From Sitta carolinensis (Eukaryota; Chordata; Aves; Passeriformes; Sittidae): a stretch of DNA of 64,000 nucleotides. Each line of letters begins with the position of its first letter. Position 1 is the first letter of the stretch. Under the pieces are notes generated by a model, which worked only from the letters and a program-made list of their open reading frames with translations, did no database searches and was not told the DNA's origin. Where the stretch lies: contig JAVUNC010000005.1 in assembly GCA_032173965.1 (NCBI GenBank), forward strand, positions 2,914,001 to 2,978,000, read 5' to 3'. The position numbers and the translations under genes were made by a program. Below are positions 25,097-36,945 of the stretch, piece by piece.

Positions 25097-25299
25097 AGAT
25101 TAAAAAATCAGATATACATTTAAGATACATTAAAGCAAAGCTGCTGGTGCCAGAAAGAAAAGCCCAGAGCTTGGAGAGAAGGATCACAGATCAGCAGGAG
25201 AGCACCTGAAGGATCACACAAGGGAATTCCAGCCACTCCAGCCAGCAGGGATGGGTGACATTAGAGAGGATCAGCTACAGGTCACCCAGCCAGGAAAAC

Positions 25300-25425
25300 T
25301 AAGGCTGGACAGGGCTTGAAGCATCCTGGACTAGTGGAAAGTGTCCCTGCCCATGGCAGGGAGGTGGAAAAAGATGATCTTTAAGGTTCCTTCCAACTCA
25401 AACCATTCTGTGACTCTGTGATAAG
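25300..25425 (+). mobile_element. CR1 LINE 3' fragment
   Basis: Reads 'aaggctggacagggcttgaa', 'gtgtccctgcccatggcagg' and 'atctttaaggttccttccaa', ending 'attctgtgactctgtgat', the full CR1 3' terminus. Confidence 0.93.
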
Positions 25426-28164
25426 ATATGCAGTTTTCTAACAGCTAAACAGCATATTGCAAAACTATAGAAGGCATACAATATTGACATTTTCTTTTAA
25501 TTTTAAAGTTGTCACACATTCGATGCAATATTTATAAGTGACAAAAATATTAACATATAAATGTTGTAACTATGTTATAAAGGTCTAAATGATGGAGTCG
25601 AAATGAGATGTCTTTATATCAAAATAACATAAAATGCTAAAACAATTTGTTTAGACTTCACCCATCAAAACAATTTGTCAAAACTGACATGTTCTCACAA
25701 AATATTTCCAGTTTGATAAAACAGCATTTTGACAGGAAACGGTTGAATCCCCACATTTTCATTCGTCTTGCTGAACTATTTACATCCTTGTGAACCAGAC
25801 TGGATGTGAAAACAGGATGGGGGTTGAGTGCTGTCCCTAAGCAAAAAGCTCAGGCTGTTTCTGAACCCTCCCCAAGACCTTCAGGGCTGTGAAAAAAACT
25901 CCCCTGCATACCCTTCAAAGCCAGATCCCCTATTAAGAATTTCCAAACTAAATCAAGTAAAACCAACATTAAAAAAAAAAAATTTACTTAGTGCTTTAAT
26001 GGCATTTTTTTAATAAAAATGACTGTTTGCTTTGAATTCTTTTGTGGGCTCCCTGAAAAAAAGCCAAACGGGGCTAAAGACATCATCAAACAAATTTCTT
26101 AAAACTTCAAACAGTCTTCTGTTCTCACAGCAGCAGAGTTCTGTGGTTTGAACTGGATCACAAAACAATGCAAATTCAGTCCAGAAAAGAAAAGAAAGTG
26201 CATCAAAAGCCATTGATCTGATTTCCTTGTGGTGCAGCCACAAATATCACGAGACCCCAACTTCGGTGCTCAGGCATTGCCTTCTATACAACTGTCTTAA
26301 ATAAAGTGTTCAAACAAAATATTATTTAGAGAGGATTTTCATGAAAACCAGAAATCATAAGCAACTGTCCATCAAAGAACACAGGTGCTCTGAAGACACT
26401 TCAGGAACAGCAATACTCTGTGGTCCCATCCATGTGGATTTACAACAGGCTAATGAACAGATGCTGGAAGGAAGTGTGATGTCTGTAGGAGAATGTGTAG
26501 CTCTTGTATTCTCTGAGAAGATGATCCTTTAAGCTGCTGATTGATCTGCTTGCTCTTAATTACCTCACTTTGCAAAAAATAAAACTGAAAAAGTGAAAAC
26601 TTCAAATTCGTGTTTAGCCCACATGAGCTACTTAATGTAATAACAATATTCTGCACGGGTTTTTAAAATTTTCTTCAAGGTACCTGTTGCCCTCTGTTTT
26701 TTCAGGCTATCCAAACCACCCTGATCTCATTTCTAAGAGAAGATTATGCTGCAGTTTCTATGGTCTTAACCCAAGAAAGGGCCAACTTGCAGACTTTAAT
26801 TTCTGCATGCCCAGCTCTGCATGAAAAAGCACTCCTTAATTACAAAGTAGAGAGGAAAAAAAAAAAAAAAACAGATAAAGGAATGAACATATGCTTTAGG
26901 TTCTCACCTGAACAACTCCTTTACAGTTTCTTCTCTTCAACCACACTGAATTTCAGCACAATGAGACTTTTATCCTTCCTGCTGCCATTCAGGGTTTCCA
27001 GAAATTACCTACTTATATCCTCTGGGTCAAAACAAGAGAGTCCATGAGCAAAAAGCTGCCTGGATGTCCACAGGACTCTTTGCTTCCCAACATCCTCTGA
27101 GCCCTCCACAGCCATGCACACCATTCCCCTGGGTTTCCCTAGTCCTTAATTAACTGCTATCTTTCTAACAATAAAAAAGCAGCGGGTGGTTTGGGAGTTG
27201 CTTTTTCATTTCTTGAAGGTTGCACTGGCTACCAACTCCAACCCAGCTGCAGGAACTATGGGTGGATGTGAGATGCTGTGGGAGAAAACCATCAGTGTGT
27301 GCACACAGGCTGAGTGCATGTTATTATGCTGATTTTCTTTTTTTTTAAATGATTCAAAATCTTGTAAAAATCCCCTCTATTAACTCGCTGCAGCTCAGGA
27401 AGCTGAACAAGACACTTAGTCCTGGCAGGTCACCACCAGCTACTGAGGCACTCCCATGCAGCAGGACCAGCTGCCCTCACCCCAAACACAACATTACAGA
27501 CACTCTTCTGGGATCCCACTGCTGTGGCTTTCTGCTTCCAAGTCAAACTGCCCAAGACCCAAAGAGAAATTTGCCTTATAGATCCCAAAGCACAGTGTGC
27601 CACAAACCCAGATCAGCTTGCCCTGACTCCCCGAGCACAGCAGCCCCAGGTACCCACCCAGCAGTAAATGATCCACTCATAAGTACTGTGATTAATTACC
27701 TCCCTTCAGTCAAAGTCAATACTTGGCTTGCACTGAAGCATTTAAGATATTTTTTTTTAAAAAGGGATAAAAAAGAGCAGGGTGCTGATAATGGGAAGTG
27801 ACTCTGCTCTATTTTGGTGGCATTATTTATCAACTGCAATCAAATTACACAGATAAGGAACAGCAGCAAATCCATGAGCTCCACTTGCACTTGTCACATC
27901 CCTCTGGCTCAAGGCTTCCCCCAAGTGTGATCAGAACCACCCAGCCTGGAATCACCCACAGCACTGCTCTCCCCCAGGATCTGGGAATGGGGAAACAGGG
28001 GAGAGAGGTACAGGTGGGACACGGCAAGAAGAGAGGGAATTAATCCCTTCCCACCCTTCACCTTGCAGGGATGCAGCCAATTCATTCACCTGGTCCTCCA
28101 GCATAACTTCAGAAAGTCACCTGTGGCCAGCCAGCCTCAACAGGCTGGAATTTAGGGATGAAGC

Positions 28165-28265
28165 ATTCAACTCTTTAGAGCATTTACCACAGATTTACAG
28201 CCTAGGTTAATGGCTGGGCTCAATGATCTTAGATGTCTTTTCCAACCCAAATGATTCTACAGATT
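28165..28265 (+). mobile_element. CR1 LINE 3' remnant
   Basis: Ends in 'aatgatcttagatgtctttt' and then 'ccaacccaaatgattctac'. The upstream part, including 'ggttaatggctgggctcaat', is diverged. Confidence 0.7.
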
Positions 28266-28429
28266 ATTTATTTATTTTAAAATAAATACACTGATTTCAC
28301 CTGGAACACAAATCTGCAACTATGTCAACCAGACAAGGTACCAAAAGCCATCCTCATTAACACCACCAAAAACTGGGAAGGGAATGCAAAAAATATCTTC
28401 TGGACACAACCATTTTTAAGTGGATGTCC

Positions 28430-28620
28430 TGGTTTACAGCAAATTTAGGGAGGAATCTTTTGAAGTGGTCCTTTCTGGAAAGCAAATTGAAGTGGCCCCT
28501 CCCTCAACCAGTTCAGGAGGTAAACCTCCTTGGAGAAAAGTAGAAAAACCCCTTTTTATTTAACAAGCAAAGTATTCACAAGCATAAAAATATAATAATA
28601 TTAAACAATGGAACCTCCTG
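28430..28620 (+). mobile_element. Possible endogenous retrovirus LTR fragment
   Basis: The block starts near TGTCCTGGTTT, a type of start I associate from memory with LTRs in songbird genomes. It contains 'gaagtggcccctccctcaac' and 'aacccctttttatttaacaa'. No second LTR, target-site duplication, or gag/pol/env frame is visible nearby, so if real it is a decayed solo LTR or a part of one. The strand and ends are uncertain. Confidence 0.35.
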
Positions 28621-30811
28621 TTGTTCTGAAGATCTATTTTTAAAAGCAGAGAACTCAATATTCAGCATAATCAGAATATAAGCAGATTGGAGACACAAGC
28701 AGCATAAAGCCACCCTAGGACAGTGGGTCAGTTATCTGCTCTCTTGTATCTGCAGGCATGAATGAAGGCTGATTATTCTGATTTTGTTACAGAATCCAAC
28801 ATGGCAAAAATGGGATGATTTTAGTCTCAGTTAAAATACATGATAAATTAGGAAAAAAACCTGAAGCGTAACTACGGAGTGTTTCACCCAGAGTGAGTGG
28901 GGTTCGTGCTCCTCCAAAATTTCCTAACAGAAACTGCACACTCTTTAAACACAGCAATAACTCTGCTCTCTGCCCCATTCAATTCTAGGTACAAGGTAAC
29001 TAAATTTCATTGTTGTCAACAACATGCTTAGAAACAAATCAGGACTGGCTGACTCAAATGATCTTGGATGTGTACGCGGAGCTCCTAAAAGGGCATTTCT
29101 GGGAGGCAGGCAATGCCTGGATTTTGAAAGCTCTGCACACACCACATAACCATAGGGGTTCTCCCATCATTAGTATCAATGTCCATTAGGGTGATGGCTC
29201 ACTGTGAAAATGAGCATCCAGACTCTGCAGCTCCTGGCACTTAACCCCAAGCCTCCACGCACATTCCCTGATTATTTTTTCCTTCCGTGTGCATTAAGCA
29301 CCGTGCCCAGGGCTCCGAAGAGATGGATCATGAGCACTGAGAGCTCCAGCTCCCAATCTCCAGACCCAGGAGTCTTAATGAAGGCCTTGTCAAATCAGCA
29401 GTTTGGGAGCTTTCAGGGAAAAGAGGGGGGACCTGGTATTGCGACTGTAATTTCTACATCAGTTTTTATCCCACAGAGAGAAAATAATAATAACAATAAA
29501 ATTGCGAGAGCACTGTTATCCAGGGAAAATCAGCATCTTAACCCAAGTGCTCAGAAGGAAAACCTGATCACAGTGCTCAGAGTGTGACTGCATGAGAAGT
29601 TATGAATTCACCTGTATGAGACACAAGTACACACACTGGATTCCCTGCACTTAGCAGGCATTTGCACAGTTATTTCCTTCCAAGTTCAAGCCCCTCTGGG
29701 TGAAAACCAAAAAAGTATGTAGCCATCTGTGCTAAAATTACAGACAAATGTAACAAAAATTGCAAAATCCTGATTGAAAAGTTTTGAAAGCCATGGGGAA
29801 GGATGTCTGTGCTGCTTGCCCAGCCATCAACTCTGGTAAAGACTTCCTGCAGCAGTCCACAGCTCCTTGTGTACTAGTTCCACATCAGAAATGCAGAAAA
29901 AGGAAAAATGTATGTCTACAAAGCAAAATGCTATATTCCTAGATAAATCCCCATCCAAGTCAGAATTCCTACCCACAGCGAGAACAATTGCAAGGCAGCT
30001 TGCTTCAGACCTGAATCAGTATTTCTGGGCAGCACTGGGCACACACCGGCCCGTGCCAACAGTGGGTATGAATTGGGGTCTTGCACATAAAACTGCCTTG
30101 CCCCAGGTGTCACTGATGCCACAGAGTGAAAACAAGAAAATCTGGAGGTCTCTGAACTCCAAACACCCTCCCCTTGGCTTCCCTTGGCAATGGACACAAG
30201 TGGCAGCTCCATGCCCTGTGTCTTTGGGATCTCACAGACCAGCCCCAAATAGATTTTGTGGCAGAACAACACTGGAAATTTATGGGCCACTCCATGCGGG
30301 GATGTCACTGCAGTATAAATATCCTGCCCAGGACTCTGACCTCACACCTCCAAACTTCATCCAATTATCCCCCATACTAAGAGCCTTTTCTCACTCCCAA
30401 ACCCCACGGTCACTTGCTGAAGGATATTCTTTGGAGACAGCTCCAACAAATTTACAGCAGCACAATGTTCTAACATAAAGCATAAACCAGGTCACTGCAT
30501 AATTATGTTTTTTTTTTTCCCTGGTAGTGCCAACTGTCTACAGCAAATATCCACTACAAAGAAAAGCATCATAACACAGAAGATGAATAGAGGGATGTGA
30601 TGTCCAAGAAATCCATTCTGATTTGGGGTTGGGATTTTGGGTTTTTCTTTTTTTTTATTTTCTGTATTCTACAGAAAGAGGAGAATGAGTGGGGATAATA
30701 CTTGCAGTCCATTGTATACATTATGTTGCTTGATACACAACAGAAGAAATACCAATTAAAACAAAAAACTGAAGTTTTGATTAATGCTTAAAAATTGGAG
30801 GAGTTTTTTTT

Positions 30812-30985
30812 AGAATCACAGAATGGTTTGGATTGGAAGGGACTTCAAAGATCCTCTTGTTCCAGCCCCCTACTGTGTGCAGAGACACCTTGCACTAGAC
30901 AAGGTGACTCAAAATCCCATCCAGCCTGGTCCTGAACACTTCCAGGGATGGGGCAGCCACAACTTCTCTAGGCAGTGTTTTTTCA
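30812..30985 (-). mobile_element. CR1 LINE 3' fragment
   Basis: The plus strand reads 'tagaatcacagaatggtttg', 'attggaagggacttcaaaga', 'aatcccatccagcctggtcc' and 'cttccagggatggggcagcc'. A T-rich stretch with A/T palindromes follows (30980-31080). Confidence 0.93.
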
Positions 30986-33900
30986 GGTTTGGGTTTTTTT
31001 TTTTTCAATATTTTGAAAAAAAAAAATTGCAAATTTTTTCAATATTTTTTTTCACCAACAGCTATTTCAAAGTAAAAAAAAGCCATTACCATTTTCAGCC
31101 TGACACCCCCAACACAGAGATGCAACCCAGAGGCAAGAGGCAAAGGCATTCTTTGTTGGAGAACTCTGTCAGGACTCAGGGGGAGGCTGGTGCCACTGTG
31201 CTTGAGTTGGTGAGATACAAACAGCAAAGCTGGACTTGTAAGGTCTAATTTAAGGATTTGCCTGCGACCCTCCCCAAATCTCACACCCAGAGCTTGGGAC
31301 AACAATGGAAATCTAACCATTCCCATGACCCAGCACACTTATAAATTATCATGGAAATAGCAAACAAGCCTCATTCACCACGACTCCAACTTCTGACACC
31401 CCGTGAAGCAGAAACATATGTTTTCCAAAAAAAAAAAAAACCCATCAAACTCATTTCACAATTTACAGTGCGTTCTGTAATTAATCACATTTGTATTGCC
31501 AGCTCCTAATGACTGAATCCCGTTTAATCACTCCGGAGCCTCTCGACTGTGTGATGTGAGCACCACAAATCAGAACCTGGAGGGCCTGATGAACATTCAT
31601 CATGCATCCTTCCCGAAATTAATGGTACAGTCGAAGCACAGCCAGGCCCCATGAGGTGCTCAACATCCTATGCACAAAATGCAAATTCATAACCATCATC
31701 ACGACACCATCAAAGAAATACTCAGTCAAGGCTCATTTTGTGCTTGCTAAACATGTGTTTTCTTCACTTGGAAACAGAAAAGGGGCTTGAACTATAAATC
31801 CCAGATCAAAAACAGCCCCCGAAACTTTGAAGAGTTTTAATCTGACTCGGAGATCAACGTGGAACATTATGCAACGTCTGAAATGAGAATAGCAATGTGC
31901 TACCTGAAATGGGAGCAGCTATCCCACAGTGCTCTGAATTTCCTTTGAATTATAAAACTTGAGCTTCTCCATCAACCTGGGATATTCCGACTGGAGATGA
32001 TGATGCTCTGGTGAACCCAAATGCCTCCACTGCAAAATCAAATATTAGTGCAGAGCCATGGTTCATTCAACTGGTTTGGGAGCCCCTAATCTCATCTTCA
32101 TCATAAGCTTTTTTTTTTTTTTTGGCTTCTTTCTAAATAAATTTAGATGTTCTACATGAAGAGACATTCCCAACAGATCCACCTGCTGAAATCCAGGCTG
32201 AAAAGGTCAAGGGCAATAGCAGAACTGCTCAAAGCAAAGCAGGAATCTATGGAAGAGGGAATTTCAACAGTCAAAATATTCAGGGTGCAGATGCTTCACA
32301 CAGGCAGGGACTCCTCACTGACCTTCCCAGAGTTGTTTGGCACAGGAGAAATTGCAGGATTTCCCCCTCCCTAGGTTCTGTACTCATCATGGCAGAGCCA
32401 CTTCACTAAAACTGGTACAACACATAGCAGGATTATTTCCTGAATCTGGGAAGGTTTTCCCTGGATATAATTAATCTTCTACATCAACTCCAGCACTTTA
32501 GGAAGTAGCTACATTTTTACACCTAAAAATGCTAACTTTTCCCCTCATTTCTTCATTTCCAAGTGACAGCGTGTGGAAAAAAAAAAGCTTTTTTAGCTAC
32601 AAACACAGGAGGTGGATGCTCTGCCTCACAACACAAAATAAACCATCAATCAGGATGAGTTTCAGCATGTCCTTAAGCTCATTTGTGGGTCTGGGTTTTA
32701 TTCCTTCTGTGACCAAAATCAAATGGGAGCGAGAACACGCACACAGAGCCGTAGAAACAGATTGTTTGGGAATTCAGAGCATAAGTTTTCCAATGTCATG
32801 CAGAAGGGCCACAACTGATGCAGAATTTGGTATCTGCGTTAGAAGAAGGGATTTTTAGTTGTCATCAGGGAAATGCTTTATAGGAGCATCCCTTAAAGCT
32901 CCGTGCTGCGTTATCAGCCACCTCCACGGGCTCCAGGAGCATATGGGCTGCTTCAGGAATCCAGCCCCTCCACGGTGACTGGGAGCCCACATTACCATGC
33001 ATAACGAAGGAAAAATCAAGTGCAAGTCACAGCTGGCTCAGGATCATGCTGGTGCTTGCATCTGCCACTAGCAGCTTCCCAAACTCACTCCGTGCCTGCT
33101 CCTCACAGATCCCAGGTGCACCTGAAGGAAAGCTCTGCTGAAGACATGGCACTGGACACGTTGGTTTGTCCTTGGCCTGGAAGAGCTCAGGAAATCCTGC
33201 CTTAGCTCAGGACTAAAGGACATAATTTAATCTTCAAACAGATCAAAAAAGGTCCACTGCAGAAAAGTGTGCTTCAACTTCGGCATGCTTGGATCACATC
33301 CCTTGTGCTACTCACCCATTCCCAGTTCCTATCCAAGCACCAAAAAAAATCACCTCATTCTCTGATATAAACACCCAAAACTGTGCCTAACTTAGAATAT
33401 CAAAGACATAGGGGTTTTTTTAAGTCTCCACAGATGTCTCCAACAGAGATTAATTAAGTTTGACCATCCTTTACCTATTATATCATTAAGTCTAGTCTTA
33501 CAGTTGAGGTGGCATTTCCATTCCAGAACTCCTCCAGGGAAAATTACAGGAGACTGGAGAAGGGAAATTAAATGCAATTATCAAGAATGACTATTTAAAA
33601 ATCCCTCAAACTAATAATTTTTAAGAGTATTTTATTAAAAATGCATTCAGCCAGACATTAATTAATTGGCAATTACAAAAATTAGTGGTCTGCACCCACT
33701 ATTATACTTTCAGGGTCAATCCTCCCATTTTTTTGTGGTTTCTGGGGTTTTTAGCTCCACAGCTTCAGAGCAGATGTCCCAGGACATGGTGTGAGTGTGG
33801 AAGAACAACTGTGAATATTCCCTGCTGGATATTCAAGGTGTGGAGATCTCCAGAGTCATGAGCAAGGGGCACATGTCACTGAATAATGACACTGCAGTCT

Positions 33901-34131
33901 CCTCAGTGAGAACTCACCAAACCTACAAATGGGGCTGTTATTCTTCTGTTCAGTACTGAACAGACTCTCAACTTTTTTGCATTTTGTTTCATATTCACAT
34001 GGTCTAAACCAAGGAACTGGATGATGTCAAACACTGGTTCAACTCAGAACAACAGCACAGTAGTTCTTAAACTTACTTTTCCTTTTTCTTAAGGAGCCTC
34101 ACAGAGGCTGATTAGGAAATAATTTCCATTT

Positions 34132-34173
34132 ATTTAATGGAAATTAAATGTTTCTATTTAATTTCCATTAAAT
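34132..34173. repeat. Perfect AT-rich inverted repeat (18-bp stem, 6-base loop)
   Basis: The left arm 34132-34149 (ATTTAATGGAAATTAAAT) and right arm 34156-34173 are exact reverse complements, separated by GTTTCT. A partial third copy of the TAATTTCCATT core lies just left, at 34120-34130. The stem is too short for a typical microRNA precursor. Confidence 0.95.
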
Positions 34174-35028
34174 GGCACTTAAATGTATTGGGAGGAGGAT
34201 TCTGCTGTTTTATTCAGTGGATGGAAGACATTTTTTGCAAGAACTGTCAAAAAGGGAGTTGTTTTCTGAAATGGTCTCAAAGGTACCATCCAAAAATCCA
34301 CCCTGTTCCACTAAAGAAGGAGGAAATCTCAAGAAATCTCTTCTCACGAGAAGTCTGATGTCTGCTCACAGCCTTTTCCTGCAGTATTTCCTTGGAAATG
34401 CAGTTTCTCATTCACAGTCTCTGCTTCACATTGCAATTACTCCTTTCCTGCCCTCTTTCTCTGTTCCTCCAGCACAACCTGCACTGAACATCAGGCTCAA
34501 AACCAATGGTTTCGGTCATGGTAGAGGCTGCAGACTGTGACCAGAATCATGAGCAACAGAAGGCAAACCCATGGGGTCTCAACTGCTCACCTCAAGTGCT
34601 CCAAGCATGCTGAACAGAGCCTGAGTCCCACTGAAATGAGCTTTCCTTGCAGGAGGCCAGGAGCTGCTGCAGAAATTGGTTCTGCCAACATTTTGGACTG
34701 GATAAATTAGCTGCTGCAGCTCAGCATCACTTGCAAGGAGTTTTGCTGCTTCAGTATTTGCTGAAGTTTAATGCTTTTGCTGTGCAACAGGCTTGAGCCT
34801 TGATCTATAGAGACAGAATCTCACACATTGCCTAGTAAACTACCAAAAAATGGAAATCAGATCTGTGTGGGTCTGAGAACAAGCAGAACTCCTTTCTAGA
34901 ACCTCTCTTCTAATACAAAGCTCTGCTCATATGCAGCAGAAACCTCATGGGGCGTTACTCCATCCAGTCAAGAGGGATAAATTTCAGTTCCCAAAGTTGC
35001 CCACTACAAAATCAACTGGTTCCACAGG

Positions 35029-35070
35029 GAAAAAAAAAAAAAAAAGGAAGGAAAAAAAAAGGAAAAAAAA
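35029..35070. repeat. Homopurine A/G tract
   Basis: A15 followed by GGAAGG and further A runs. Confidence 0.85.
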
Positions 35071-36849
35071 GCACTTTTGCTCTTTCTCATGGCAAAAGCA
35101 GCTAAGAAAAGCCTCATTCCATGCAAGACCACCCCAACACTCCATGCAAGGTGTGGTGTTGAGAGGATCCCCAGCTCATGTGGATGCCTTCCCAAAGTTC
35201 ACTCTGCCCTTTGCTTTTGTCTACCCACTGTGCCTCATTTGCTTTTCACTTGCTGGTCCAGCTGTGAAAACATCAGCTGGCTTCAGTCCTGCTGTTCCCA
35301 AGGAGAAATCACGTCCCCAAGGATTTTTTAGAAATTATTGCAAAAGACATGGAACACAGAGCTAACACACAGCCTCCTGGCCATTTGTCATGACTGCCAA
35401 CCATAAAGAAACTTGACTGGTACACCCAAGCCCCAGCCTTGCCAAGAGCCTGAGCTCGAAGAGAATTTCCATCTCCCTGCATAAATCTCTGATATTCAGT
35501 GCAGAAGTGTCCAAGCCTCACTGGCCATATGGGGCCAGACTCCAGAGCATTTTGGGCTAGTTATAGTCCTTCAAACAGCAGCAAACTGGATGCTGAAAGC
35601 TTTCAAAGCAAAAAAACACAACCTCCTACTTGCTTACAATCAGAAATGACCAGCATGCTCAAGTGATTTTCCTGCTGGATAATGACCTCAGCTGGAGTCC
35701 TGTAACACCTCCAGCTGTGATGGTAGAGGATGGATGGCTCCTCAGCTTTTAGGAAAAGGAAAAAGTCAGGACTGTGCTCTCTGCCTTGAAAACCCAGATG
35801 CGTCATAAGGGCAGGATGAAATGAATCATTCTCTGATATTCAAGCATCTTCCAAACAGCGGAACAGGTATCAGGAGAAAACAAACAGAACCAAGTACAGT
35901 GCTGTGTACAGAAATGAACTAATATCAAGCTTGACTGAAAAAGTTGATTAAATTAGTTTAATTTAAAAGCCCAAACAAACCCTGAAGGAGGTTCTTTGTT
36001 TATTGCTTTTTACAACAGCACACTTTACAGAAGAAGCACCATGTGGGCATGAAATATTCATTCATTAAATCTTTCATAAAGCTCCACACTATTGGTTTCA
36101 CTCAGGATATATTTATAACTTGTCAAAGTCCCCGAAAATCGCTGCTTTCCTTTCTCCCCCCTCCAGACTGTTTATAAAAGGATTAGGCTTTCAGTTTTTG
36201 TTGCAATATCCCTGATCCTCAGCTCTGTACACAAGGTGCTGCTTCTTTAATCAGAACAGGATTCATCGTTCAGCCTTCCCTGCGCCACCCAAAAGGGACC
36301 CTCAGGATGCTGCAAACCACCCAGCTGCCGTGGGAATGGCAGCATCACTCCTTTATGGAGGAAGGCAGCAGCACGTGGAGATAAAAGTCAGAACAGAGAG
36401 TCCTCCCAAGCGAGGGAAAAGCAGGCAGAGAGTGGATTCACTTCAGCAGGGCCATGTCTGAGTCACTGGCTTTCAAACCTCATCCACTGGAGAACCACTT
36501 CTTGAACCCTTCCTTGGCTGCCAGCCAACCTCCAGATTAAACCCATGCTCCGAGCTGGGTTAATAACACACTAGAGTAAACAGTGCTGCATTATCCTCAG
36601 TGTTAGCTGTAAAACTAAGTAATATTTTTTACAAGGTTTGCTGACTACATGGCTCAGTCCAGCACAGGAACGAGGACAGGCTATAGTTACAGATGAGAAG
36701 TATTTTCCACCCAGAAATCTGCAAAAATCCAGGATTTGCATTAAGGGACAACTGCATAAGTGAAACTGTCAACCCTCTAAGGACTTGCTCTGACATCTAA
36801 TCGAGGTGTAGGCCAAATCTGATTTTTCCAAATTATCCTCAGTAACACT

Positions 36850-36945
36850 CTACTCTGTGGAAGGTGTCCCTGCCCATGGCAGGGGGTAGAATGAGATGAT
36901 CAGCAAGATCTCTTCCAAACCAAACTGTTCTTGGGTTCTCTAATA
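36850..36945 (+). mobile_element. CR1 LINE 3' fragment
   Basis: Reads 'ggaaggtgtccctgcccatg' then 'gcagggggtagaatgagatg' and 'ctcttccaaaccaaactgtt', a diverged CR1 3' end. Confidence 0.88.
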
